Of a stretch of 64,000 bases of DNA, positions 27,901 to 36,987 are shown one piece after another. Made by a program: the position numbers and the translations under genes. The stretch is from the NCBI GenBank assembly GCA_900708905.1, contig CAADRB010000028.1:310001-374000 (forward strand), read 5' to 3'. This DNA is from Hymenolepis diminuta. Taxonomy: Eukaryota; Platyhelminthes; Cestoda; Cyclophyllidea; Hymenolepididae. Numbering within the stretch: position 1 is the stretch's first letter; each line of letters starts with the position of its first letter. Below the pieces are notes generated by a model that worked only from the letters and a program-made list of their open reading frames with translations, had not been told where the DNA came from and did no database searches.

Positions 27901-30900
27901 TTCTCAAACAAAATTTTCACTCTCCTTAAATTTACATGCCTTTTAGGTGGAGATTGCGGCTTTTAAATTAATTCACTGACCAGTCAAGCGTTTCTAAATC
28001 TACTTTTGGTAGTTTTAGCGCCTAAACGAAAAAAACATTAATAAGGAGAAATATATCCACATAAAAGCTCGATAATCTTAGCCTGTTTAGCTCAGAGTTT
28101 ATGAATCTAATATAGAAAAAAATTGTCAAGGACTGGAGAAGTAGCAATCATTCAAGTAAAAGGATTATGAGGATGAATATAAGCAATCATTATGAGTCGG
28201 TGGCGTGTTGGTCAACGTTCACGTCTGCCATGTCAGAGTCTACGAGTTCGGCAGCTATCGGCGCACACCCGGTGAACAGAATGGCCAACCGCACTGTTTA
28301 AGTTTGACTAATATAAAGTGTGGCCAAATTCAAGAAGCTCCGTGATGCAATTCTCTGCCCAGGATAAGCTTTGGAAAACTCTTTTCTAAATAGGTTTGAG
28401 AATTATTATAATACTGACCATTTATATGAATATGAAATGGGAGTAGTGGACAAGCTAAAACATTCTTTTGGTAAATCAGTTGTTTTACCTACCGGCCTGC
28501 TCTGAAAATATGCTTATATGGATCGTGAATTAGAGCCTTGAGGCCCCAGATTATCTGATGATGATGATGATGATGAATATGACAAGAAAAGACTGAATTA
28601 TGGACAGACATCTGCATTTACCGCTCTTTGTCTTGTCGCTTCGGGCATGTTAATTCAGTTAACTACCCTAATTTTAAACCACCACTTCTGGAAGTCTATA
28701 CGAGCTTGTCCAAACATGCATACAAATGAACCCAAGTTATCTCACTCCACTCCCAGCTATCACTCATCCATTACACCTGGACCCCTTGAATTGGGGGTGG
28801 TTGGGTAGAGTACCTACATTCTATGACACTATCATCCCCCTCCACCCTCCCCTCATCGTATTAATTCGACTTACAGCATCATTGGCATGGTCTTATCAAC
28901 GTGCACATGAGTAAGGATAATTATAACAAATAAAACAAAACTGGCTAGCTTACCAGAATTTTTGAAATATGACATTCCTGAATGATGAATTCATAGGATT
29001 GTTGGTCGAATTCTGGGGCACAGTCATTGATATCCTCAATTTGGACAATAACTTCAGCTGTCGCAGTATTTATCCGCCCTCCACATAATGACTTATTTCC
29101 ACCCCCACAATCCACGGCTTCAATAGTGAAGTTGAAAGATTTCATCACTTCTCGATCAAACACTTTGCCACTCCTAATTTGGCCAGTCTTCTCGTCTAGA
29201 ATTACCATTGGATCGTAGTCCATTTGATGAACTTCTTCCACAAATCTGTAGTGCACGTCACCCATCTCTCCAGTGTCCGTATCAGATGCATGCACCTTGA
29301 TAATTGGAGTATGAACAGGAAGACCTTCACTGATACGAGCATAGTAAATCGATTTCTCAAATACTGGCGGAGAATCGTTAACATCTTCCAAGCGCACAGT
29401 GATGTGTTTCTTAGTATCAAGAACTGGTTGTCCAGAGTCATAACAGGTGATAGTAATTCCGTGAGTGCTTTTAGTTTCATGGTCTAAAAGCTTAGAGGTT
29501 ACCAGTTTGAAAAGATTTCGAATTGTGGGATGCAATTTCTCTACAGTAAAGTAGGCGTTATTATTTGCCTTACAGTCAGGCTGTCGATTAGGATAGCTGG
29601 GATCGACACCACCTCGTTCATCCGCATCTGAGATAGTTATAGTGGCTACCAAAGTTCCAACTGGCGCATCTTCCCGAATATAAAATTCACCTTTGGAAGC
29701 TGAATTTTGAAGTGGCGACTGAATGGAGATAACTGGATGATTGTCATTCGCATTGAGGACGTGAACTCTGAGTTTAGTTTCTGCAATGTGAGCTTGATCT
29801 GTAACTTCAATAGGGATAATATACCCGTATTCGCTGTTACTATTATACATTGAATCTTTTGCATCTCTACTGGGTAGAATAGGGGCAGATTCGTAGTCCA
29901 CTTCTCCAGAAACACTTACCGCACCTGTTCGACTGTCAATGGTGAACAGACGTTGAACTTCAGCAGATGCAGTTGAGCCAATTCTATATTCCAGTCGATT
30001 TGCATCAGATGGGTCATCATCAAGAGCTACAGCCGTGAATATCTGCGTACCCGGGGTTATATTTTCTGAGATTTCAACAGAAGGATTATTTTGTCGAAAA
30101 TAAGGTGTCTGATCGTTAATATCAGTAATTCGGACAATTACACTTAGAGTTCCTGTCAGCTGAGGTGAACCACCATCAGTAGCTATGAGAAGGAAGTAAT
30201 AGGCGGATTGCTTTTCACGATCAAGATCAGCTTTCACTTTCAGTCCGAGAGAGAATTTATATGGTGACCCAGGAGTACGTTCAATTAACTCACTGGTGAG
30301 CTCAAATGCATCGCTGGCGATTCCTCTTATACTTGGATCATGATCAAGGGGTTCACTTGGAATCAATCGATAATTCTGAACTGTATACTCAGGTCCATGA
30401 TCTGGATCAGTAGCTTCAGGAAGCTGGAATTTTCTGCCAATCACAGTGTGCTCTGGAATTTCCAGTTCTAATTTATCTGGAGACCAGAAGGGAGGATTAT
30501 CATTCAGATCATTGACATAAATGACTACCTGAATGAGAGGATGTTCCTGATTTTGAAGTGGAGTGTTAGAATTTCGTTGTCTTTGGTCCATAACTAGCAT
30601 CTTGATAGCACAGCCTGAGTACTGTACATCAGGAGAGAGTGGATCATGGAATGTAGAGGGAGGTGAGGTGGGAAGTATACTCTGACCTGGACAGCATGCT
30701 CCTATTTCTTTACACAGACCTTCTCGGTCAATTCGCTGTTTCACAGTGATTAATCCGCTAGTCCGATTGAAGTTCACCAATCGCAGATCTGTCAAAGGAA
30801 CAAAATTCACCTCTCCACGTGAGGTGATATCAAGACCGAGCTTCTCCGCCAGACTACCAATCCGAGATCCCACTGGAGATTCCTCGTCAATAACGAAGAC

Positions 30901-31041
30901 CACATTGGTCTTTTGGCCGTCTGGTGTACTCGCATGGAAGGCATAGATAGAGGAGGAGCTAAGACGTAGAAGAACGAGAATAGTAGGGAGAAGGAGGTGT
31001 ATGGAGTATGAGATGGCAGAGGGCAAAACCTTCGAGGGCAT
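12831..31041 (-). CDS. Seven-repeat protocadherin (delta-1-like), four coding exons
   Basis: Spliced gene join(31041..28954, 18736..17716, 16901..16320, 12946..12831) on the minus strand. All junctions are GT-AG and the phases agree (0, 1, 1), giving 3807 bases and 1268 residues. Predicted layout: signal peptide 1-35; EC1 about 45-186; EC2 187-315; EC3 316-437; EC4 438-561; EC5 562-678; EC6 679-792; EC7 793-905; membrane span about 940-964; cytoplasmic tail 965-1268. Calcium-binding linkers are visible (DLNDNPP, DINDQTP, NANDNHP, DVNDSPP, DINDCAP, DINDNGP), with LDRE-type motifs in EC1, EC2, EC5 and EC6. EC1 carries the C-x5-C pair (CKEIGAC) typical of protocadherins. In known families such proteins mediate calcium-dependent adhesion at the plasma membrane, often in neurons. 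Seven repeats match PCDH1/7/9/11. Orthology to a specific vertebrate gene cannot be decided here. Confidence 0.93.
12947..16319 (-). other. Protocadherin intron 3 (3373 bases)
   Basis: It starts GTTAGT and ends TTTTTAG. The content is AT-rich and non-coding. Open frames on either strand (for example 14057-14278 minus, 15277-15534 plus) have no recognisable domain and read as chance. A stop codon lies within the donor itself. Confidence 0.75.
16320..16901 (-). CDS. Protocadherin coding exon 3: cytoplasmic tail
   Basis: This exon completes the phase-1 codon and encodes about 194 residues of Ser/Thr/Pro-rich, probably disordered tail. It holds a Tyr cluster (ELYEIEYPYGQLKYHTEVY), two YxxPhi signals (YMTL and YGQL) that could bind clathrin adaptors, and VTTFNDT (16432-16452, protein 1187-1193), which fits the WIRS consensus for WAVE-complex binding. 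The acceptor is ambiguous: TAG and CAG lie 3 bases apart, and AAAG 12 bases further upstream would also keep frame. The donor is GAAG|GTTAGT, with an unusual T at +3. If it is not used, the frame stops at once in the intron (GGT TAG). Exon 4 supports its use. Confidence 0.85.
16899..16904 (-). promoter_or_regulatory. Tandem NAGNAG splice acceptor before exon 3
   Basis: The minus strand reads TAGCAG. Either AG can be the intron end. Use of the second removes one codon (Ala) and keeps frame, giving 1268 or 1267 residues. All three nearby AGs (also AAAG at 16914-16917) leave the same reading frame. Confidence 0.55.
16902..17715 (-). other. Protocadherin intron 2 (about 814 bases)
   Basis: It starts GTAAGA and ends at TTGTAG, CAG or CAAAG depending on acceptor choice. 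Nothing else is recognised in it. Confidence 0.85.
17716..18736 (-). CDS. Protocadherin coding exon 2: rest of EC6, EC7, membrane span
   Basis: The acceptor is TATTTTAG|GTCGGA. Its first residues, VGKVHASDRDADG, continue EC6 directly from ISKIL of exon 1, which confirms the phase-0 join. EC6 contains IDREQVP and ends in DINDNGPQW. EC7 contains DPDVGPNG and KASDNGEP but lacks the DxNDN end motif, as expected for the membrane-proximal repeat. A Gln/His/Asn-rich stalk follows, then the membrane span (VMVVMIIIILLVSVIFIIAI) and a basic stop-transfer MLRCRQ. The intracellular start is Gly-rich (GDMGAGGGVGIV) and then reads VKPHVWIPPSQDSSAKSGF. The donor is ACTG|GTAAGA, phase 1. The exon is 1021 bases. 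Confidence 0.93.
23230..23660. promoter_or_regulatory. CpG-rich island in intron 1, candidate enhancer or alternative promoter
   Basis: This stretch is clearly richer in G, C and CpG than its AT-rich surroundings (blocks such as GCGGGGGCGGCGC near 23333 and GGCGGTAGCGGCGTACG near 23520). It contains homeodomain-type TAATTG/CAATTA cores (near 23394 and 23569) and the perfect palindrome ATTCATGAAT near 23611. Overlapping open frames on both strands (23235-23513 plus, 23244-23444 minus) are explained by few AT-rich stops. No protein family is recognised. Confidence 0.3.
28194..28576 (+). repeat. tRNA-derived SINE-like element with (TGA)7 tail
   Basis: The first 75 bases resemble a degenerate tRNA. 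GTTGGTCAACG matches the A-box/D-arm region, TCACGTCTGC equals the anticodon-arm start of animal tRNA-Val, and GAGTTCGGCAGC is a decayed B box. About 290 bases of unrelated body follow, ending in seven perfect TGA repeats (28556-28576). A tRNA-like head, body and simple-repeat tail is the structure of a SINE. The arms no longer pair well, so it is not a working tRNA. I saw no second copy in this window. Confidence 0.4.
28556..28576 (+). repeat. Microsatellite (TGA)7
   Basis: Seven uninterrupted TGA units inside protocadherin intron 1, at the end of the tRNA-like element. Confidence 0.95.
28954..31041 (-). CDS. Protocadherin coding exon 1: signal peptide, EC1-EC5, start of EC6
   Basis: The open frame continues upstream to an ATG at 31155. 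I chose the ATG at 31041 because it directly precedes a signal peptide (MPSKVLPSAISYSI, then an LLLPTILVLL core, with likely cleavage after IYA or FHA). Starting at 31155 would place 38 Cys- and His-rich residues before that peptide. The exon is 2088 bases, exactly 696 codons, and ends ISKIL at the donor CTG|GTAAGC (phase 0), inside EC6. Large single exons spanning most ectodomain repeats are usual for protocadherins. EC5 has an odd Cys pair around a glycine run (DCGGG...LCGG), and the EC5-EC6 linker reads DINDCAP, with an extra Cys. EC1 has a long Pro/Ser-rich insertion after the C-x5-C motif. Confidence 0.92.
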
Positions 31042-31079
31042 ATCATCCGTCGTGGAAGCGACCTGCGTGTGAAAGTAAG

Positions 31080-31270
31080 GCGAATGATGTGTACACGTGC
31101 ATGAGAGCGCCTGGCTGATTAGCATTCTGATACACGCACGGCCGCACCCTCCCATGCGTCAGTATCACCCCGCGTCCGCGCTTATACGTGAATGGCCGCG
31201 TACGCAGATACCAGTGCGTACATTTGATAGGCGCTGTGACGGTCTAATTGTCTTGCGAGTTCGAACAAAC
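31080..31270 (-). promoter_or_regulatory. CpG-rich 5' region of the protocadherin gene
   Basis: Directly upstream of the signal-peptide ATG, composition changes sharply, with at least 15 CpG in about 145 bases (for example CCGCGTCCGCGC on the plus strand near 31170). A TATAAG lies on the minus strand at 31181-31186, about 30 bases before the ATG at 31155. It could be the core promoter with an unspliced leader. Alternatively a good acceptor (TTTCACACGCAG|GTCGC, exon start 31062) would make it intronic, with the promoter further upstream. Confidence 0.35.
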
Positions 31271-31700
31271 TCAAAGTGCATTTGCCTTTATTTTCACTCT
31301 TTGTCGAAGCATTACTATGAAATTAATTACATATATGCCCGAAATCATCCAGTAATAACCTACTACGTTTTCATTTAATTCTGATTAATTTATTTTTAAC
31401 ACAAAATGTGACATCGATTCTAAAACTAAAACAGAAATACTAAAATATCCAAAAGCACATTGTTAAGAAAATAATCGACATAGTAAACGAAGTGCCAGTA
31501 AAGTGAACTAGTAAGACTGAGGTTGTTTGCTCCATGTTTCAGTTCGCTTTTCACCATCCCTTTCATACTAAAAATTCATATGGCAGAATTTAAATATCAC
31601 AAAATTAGGATCTTTTGCAGTAATCATAGTTAGGTCTGCATCCTCTCAGCTTACATTCAACAGAGACTAAATTTTGCCAAAATATTCTGAGATAACTTAC

Positions 31701-31832
31701 CTTTGATGCACGCCTACCAAGTGAATCAGAAAGTAAATTCAAAATCGTGGATACTATGGATGCATGTTGATGACTCTTTTTCATTGTTTTATGTGTTGGT
31801 TTGTTCTTCCGTTTTAGAAGATTGGATTTCAT
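31701..31832 (-). other. Possible upstream exon of the protocadherin gene
   Basis: A minus-strand ATG at 31832 opens 44 codons ending GRRASK at a perfect donor AAAG|GTAAGT (phase 0). Joined to the acceptor at 31062 it would read in frame through VASTTDD into the signal-peptide Met, with an intron of 638 bases. An in-frame stop lies just upstream of 31832. The peptide is basic (MKSNLLKRKNKPTHK) and no family is recognised. If used, it would put 51 residues before the hydrophobic segment, making a poor signal peptide, so a leader role is as likely. The match of phase could be chance. Confidence 0.25.
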
Positions 31833-34800
31833 TATCTTCGAGGGAGCTCAACATCTTTTCAATTCTTGTACATGAGGACAACCATATTCAATTTCGATGT
31901 TTTAATCATATTTTTATTGTCGGTTGTCCACACAACAACACAAATTCAATAATCATCATATAGTTCGACTGAGGAGCCATCTTTGTCAATTGATGAAACT
32001 ACAATTTCCTACATATATCTGCACCTTTAAGGATTCCGAGTTATAGATTTTGTTATGCGTTACCAATTAATAAAATACAAAACGAGCAGATTTGTTCTCC
32101 CTAAACAAGTGTCGACAAAATTAGGTATCTCAATTAGAGGTGCACAAGCGTTTCTTTTCTCAAACGAAGATGAATAATGGAGAAGCTCACGGCTTTGGTG
32201 TTGCCGAAAATTAATGGTTTTAAAAGACTTTCTCCGTACATTTGTCCTCAGACGTTATTGTTAAATTATTCGTAGACAACAGTTTTCACATGGGTAAACG
32301 CGCATCGCTAAAAATATAAAGTCTCATATAAAATAAAATTTATTCAGATGGTATAAAAACCAATACGGTCCTTAGTTCTCCCTTACAAAAGTCAATATAT
32401 TGTGAGTATCAATTATAATTTAATGCTGCTACTAACCGATAATGCTAAGAATATAGTAGTATTAATGGTGACTGGCGTTTCAGCCAATAAAAAAATGAAA
32501 AAATGTCTGGCAATATCTTTCTAGCTTGCACATGCCGTAATGGTCAGCATGAAGATCAAAGATCATCGATGTTCAACAATGAAATTCATTGAAACGGATG
32601 ACCAACAGCACTCATCAACTCTGTTCGTCAAGATAACGGGCTTCTCATTAAAGCTACTCCACATATATTTTCTCTACCCTTTCTCTAGAGAATTTGGAAC
32701 GCATTTCTAAACTGCATAACAAAAAGGACTTATTTATCAAATATCACAATTTCGTTTTGAAATTCTTCAAAGTAACAGGGTTTCCTTTATAATGCGTTAA
32801 CGTTAATTAGTATTTACCGATTAGACTCATACTCACAACTACGTTTTAATGGTTAAAACGAAATTAAATGCTAATAATATACCTTCATAAAATACAGAAA
32901 GTTATGTAAATTCAGTCACAATAAAAGAGCTCTTTAGTATGTGTTCCGAAGCCACAATTTAGAATGACGGAATTGAATTTTTTTTAATCTTTGAAAACTT
33001 CAAACATTTAATTTAAACTCAAATTGCCGGAATTTTTTATTTGATTAATTTGTTTTTCACTTACACAGGAATAAAAAAAATTTTTTCGATATTCCTTTTT
33101 TACTATTGGGACAGTTCTAAAACTCTCGAATTTGCCTTTATTTTGTCGTTTATTTGAAGGAATGACTAGTTTTAATTTATTTAAATTATAAAGTACAGTT
33201 TTATTAGAACGTTTGCATAAATGATAATCTGTTAACTTTATTTTTGAATCAAAAATATTCTATACTTAAAATTACTGGAATATTCATGTCTACTTCTGAT
33301 ATGCGATTCTTGAATCTACCTAAATGCTAAAATTAAAAACCGTACAGAATTTGCAATCAACTTTTAAAACATTTTATTTAAGAAATCTATTGAATTTACC
33401 AAACCTCAATTCTAAATTCATATTCACAATAAACCCCTGCATAAAATACTCAAATATTGCCAAATATGTTTCACATTTTTCCATTTAGTTGTAGCGGCGC
33501 TGTTCTTCTGAAAATACGAATTGAATTAAAATGACATAAAAACACAAATGCTCTTTTAGATAACTGATAATATTTCTCCAATTACTTAAATGAACAAACG
33601 ATTTGCAATTCCACGCATCAAACTGGAGCACTTTGCACTGAAGCAGAAAAGAAAAAAGGGTTATTCGTGGAAGAAATATATTATAAGCAAATCAGAACAC
33701 CTTATTTCCCTTTTCACCTGTTTGCCGAGTGTGCATTCTTAATGACATTCCATTTGTCAGACACCGTGTGTTGTATTAATTCCTTTTTGCCATTTAAGAT
33801 ATTGGGTGTGTAGGAAGAAAATGAAATCCTTGTAGCTATATACCCTCCTTCATGATATTATCAAGTAGTCATGAAAAAAATGTAAATATTCCTTCGATCT
33901 TTTTAATTTTGAAACATGTATTGATTTCTTTGTTATCTAACTTCTGCTGGGAATTTCTATGCTTGACCCTAGCTTATTATGCGTAGATACAGAAACAGCT
34001 GAGAGCAGGAAGTCAGTGGAGAGTAGTCTGCTCAACATGGAAATATTTTTGTTTATGAATTATAAACCACGTAGTATATAACCATTCAGGATAACTAAGT
34101 GTGGGGGTTACGCGACCACATCTGTTGGGGACACTGAACACATGGTAAAATTCAGACAGGGAAATTAGGTTGGATAAGGACATATCAAAGAGATGTGGAG
34201 ATAAGGATCCAGAGGGACAAATTGGCACAACGGGGCATTTTGTCAGTACCAAATGTTTTTTTAGAAATAAAAATTGATTAAGTTCATACAATTTTGAAAT
34301 ATTGTTACGCAAAGGAATTTCTCTCTATACTGTATATTAAGTATTATAGAAATGAGATTAAAGAATCAAAAGAGGTGAACGAAATTCTTAAACGAATCAA
34401 TGAGTTCCACTAAAATCCCAGCTAATGAAGGAAACTATCATTTTATTTAATTTTGTCAATGCTTCCTGAATATATACGAGTGGTTTCGCAATCTCATAAC
34501 TGAATTTAATGGGTTTGTCGACGCAGCCTGTTATTTTATTGGTCTGAGTGATACGTTATAGATAATTATGTGCCTAGTTTAAATTAGAGATAACATTTAG
34601 CCATAAATTAAGGTTTCTTAAAGGACTTCTGTAGATCAGTTTGCCTTTTAAATGGAAATCTAGGATGACGTTTATATAAACTATATAATTAGAATAAAAA
34701 TAAGATTGAATCAGTATGATTACTTGAGCTTTAATTTCAAACGTGCGTTGAAAAGACTCAAGTCAGGTATTGATACAAGATAATCCTTAGTTATTTCTTA

Positions 34801-35341
34801 AGGTTTTGCTAAAACTATTAACTGCAGGTATTTTGAAAGAAATAATTTTTATTTAAAGATAAATTTTTAAAGTGGATCAAGAAGCAAGAAGGGTAAACAA
34901 CGGGATAAATTTGGGAGATTTTCCTGTTACAAAAGAAATACAATAGATCGGAAGTTGATGTCATGGGAACAATGGACATATTTTCAAGAAAATTTTAAGC
35001 AAAGAAATTGTGGAAGATTGCCTTCCTCTCTCCCCAAAATTTCAAAACAGCTAGATAAAGAAAATACCTATCTCCGATTTTAGGATATTGACCTTGATAA
35101 CACCGCCTTAACGATATTAGTGGCAAGATGAAATGCCAGTCGACTCTTTAACAGACATGAGTGACCGGGCAAAAGAACTTATTCAATAATCCAAGGCAAT
35201 TTGATTTTTTGAACGTCAAACACTATTAAATATTGAGCAAACTTGAATTCAAACAATCAAATGAAGTAAGGCCCGTTTGGTACATTGTTTTCAGTTTCTT
35301 TTCTCTCGCCTTTATTTTTTATTCGTCTTCACCGTTATCCG
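31833..35341. other. AT-rich non-coding DNA
   Basis: No exon or element can be supported. The minus-strand open frame at 34013-34312 lies in a slightly GC-richer patch (34090-34240) but shows no domain. Confidence 0.6.
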
Positions 35342-35451
35342 ATGAAAAGCACCGTCTCCGATCAGTGTCCATTTGTTGTTACTAATGTTGTTGATAATTT
35401 ACTAATGTATGAACGTGAAATTGGTTCTCAAAGCGTTTTATTTGAGCTCAG
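35342..35451 (+). other. Candidate plus-strand exon ending in a perfect donor
   Basis: The frame opens at ATG 35342 (or after an acceptor GATCAG at 35360-35365, which keeps the same frame) and ends CTCAG|GTAAGT, a consensus donor, in phase 2. The peptide contains CPFVVTNVVDNLLMYEREIG and then SQSVLFEL. This loosely follows the start of RhoGAP domains (P-x-V-V ... long helix ... G-I/L-F-R-x-x-G). That resemblance is mine and weak: the Arg finger position would be Glu. The frame is also open upstream to an acceptor at TTTTCAG (35288-35294). I could not find the next exon, so it may be an orphan or a relic. Confidence 0.35.
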
Positions 35452-35457
35452 GTAAGT

Positions 35458-36879
35458 ACAAAAACGATTTTACCGCTTTAAACAAACGCCTCTTTTATTC
35501 CTTTTCTGGACCAAATTTCATCCATAATATAAACTGGGTTATGGAATCTTGATCACTTCGACTCATTTCGCTTACCAAAGTTTTAAATTGTATCATAACG
35601 CCAACAAAAATAGAAACCTCGTTAAACTCAGAGGAGAATCACACAAATAACTTGAATTTATATCCCATGGCAATGGAAACAAGACTTGAATAGTTAATTA
35701 CGGGGAAACACGAAGCAAAAGAGAGAGAATTAAGTTTTTAGAGGGAATAGAGATGGAAATAGTGAGTGCGGGAGAAGTGGAGAACGCTATCTCGGGCTAA
35801 ATATTGAAGAGCTTTAAAGTTTGCCGAAATTCTCGTCTTATCATCATTTACTGTATATAAAAAATCCGAACCATGCGATTTTGTTCGATGTTGCAACCAT
35901 CGGCTTTGACATAATTTCTATTCCACTCATTCATCAGACCACAAAATTTACCAGTCGGCAGATCATTTTTAGTTATTTAGTGTTAGATCCATTATAGGAA
36001 AAAGTAACAATTTTCATGTCAACATTTCTGTTTTCTTTTTTATAGGCCATGTTTCGCCTACAATTATTTTTGATAACATTTCACAGAATTTTACGCATTT
36101 TTGTATTATACCATTTGGAATTATAGTGTGCAATGCATTTTAATCAAGAAAATGCAAAAGAATGACTAGGAATAAAAGGGACTGTTTAAAGAGTTCATTA
36201 ATTTAAATTTACACCTTTTTTAAAGTTTGAGATCATCGGTCCGTTGATCATCATCGCACACCTGTTTTACGGGGTGGCCAATGATAGCGGTTAAATCTGA
36301 TTAGATAACTCACTAAAAATCAATGCAAAATAAACCAGTTCCTGATATATTACCTAAAATAACTCTTGTTTTTCCAATCGATCTAATATTTCGGAAAATT
36401 TGACCTGTTCGATGAACATTAAAATTGATTCTAATATTGTTCATCTATTTCGATAAGCTTGAAAAGATTGATGACCACTTTCAATTCGAGCCTTCAATGA
36501 TATTCCTGAATAAATCGAATAAAAAGGAAGTTTTAAATGAAAACCTCTATGCTTTCCGATGATTCATTTAGATAGTCATCCTCTGGTATTCGACAATTTT
36601 GATGGGTTGTCTTACTTCAATTTGATCCCAGAAGACGAAAAAAATAATTTAATTTAGCCTAACAAATAGATCTTAACAAAGTGTATATTAATCATTTCGA
36701 TTAGCCCTATAGACAAATTAAATTTCTTCCCAAAAATTTACAACAGTTACACTTTATAATATATCGGACCCTTCTTATCACTAGATTCTAGGATTTGGGG
36801 AAAGTAACACTTTCTGATGAAAGAGAGGTTACACATGAAAGAAAAGTGAAGCTTAAAGAGAGCGCAAAGTAGTCACAAA
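35458..36879. other. AT-rich non-coding DNA
   Basis: No gene is supported. It would be intronic if the exon candidate at 35342 is real. Confidence 0.5.
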
Positions 36880-36987
36880 ATGGCTCCAAACCGGTCACGG
36901 TTTTTCCCGCGAGATGAAGAAGGAAGTGATGAGGAAGGAGGGAAGGGAAATTTATCACGCAATGTACCAAATCGAAAAACTCAATGA
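36880..36987 (+). other. Short coding-like segment with acidic N-terminus
   Basis: ATG in good context (CACAAAATGGCT) opens 35 codons: MAPNRSRFFPRDEEGSDEEG, then a short Gly/Lys/Asn/Arg-rich end and TGA. The SRFF followed by an acidic Ser/Glu stretch recalls the N-terminus of eIF3 subunit C, but only over a few residues. No clear donor lies in frame. The surrounding 150 bases are purine-rich and higher in G and C than the flanks. It could be a first exon, a small ORF in a leader, or chance. Confidence 0.2.

Larger units (their letters stand above)
18737..28953 (-). other. Protocadherin intron 1 (10.2 kb)
   Basis: It starts GTAAGC and ends TATTTTAG. It is AT-rich and contains no exon I can support. 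Open frames of 60-115 codons inside it (22257-22505 plus, 25256-25561 minus, 27459-27806 minus) show no domain or matching splice sites. Two stretches stand out from the background and are listed separately: a CpG-rich island near 23.3 kb and a tRNA-like repeat near 28.2 kb. First introns of this size in adhesion genes often hold enhancers. Confidence 0.85.

Noticed and set aside
29202..29480. Several 80-90 codon frames on both strands inside exon 1 (also 29646-29915, 30807-31046)
   Set aside because: They are shadows of the cadherin-repeat frame, which carries clear conserved motifs.
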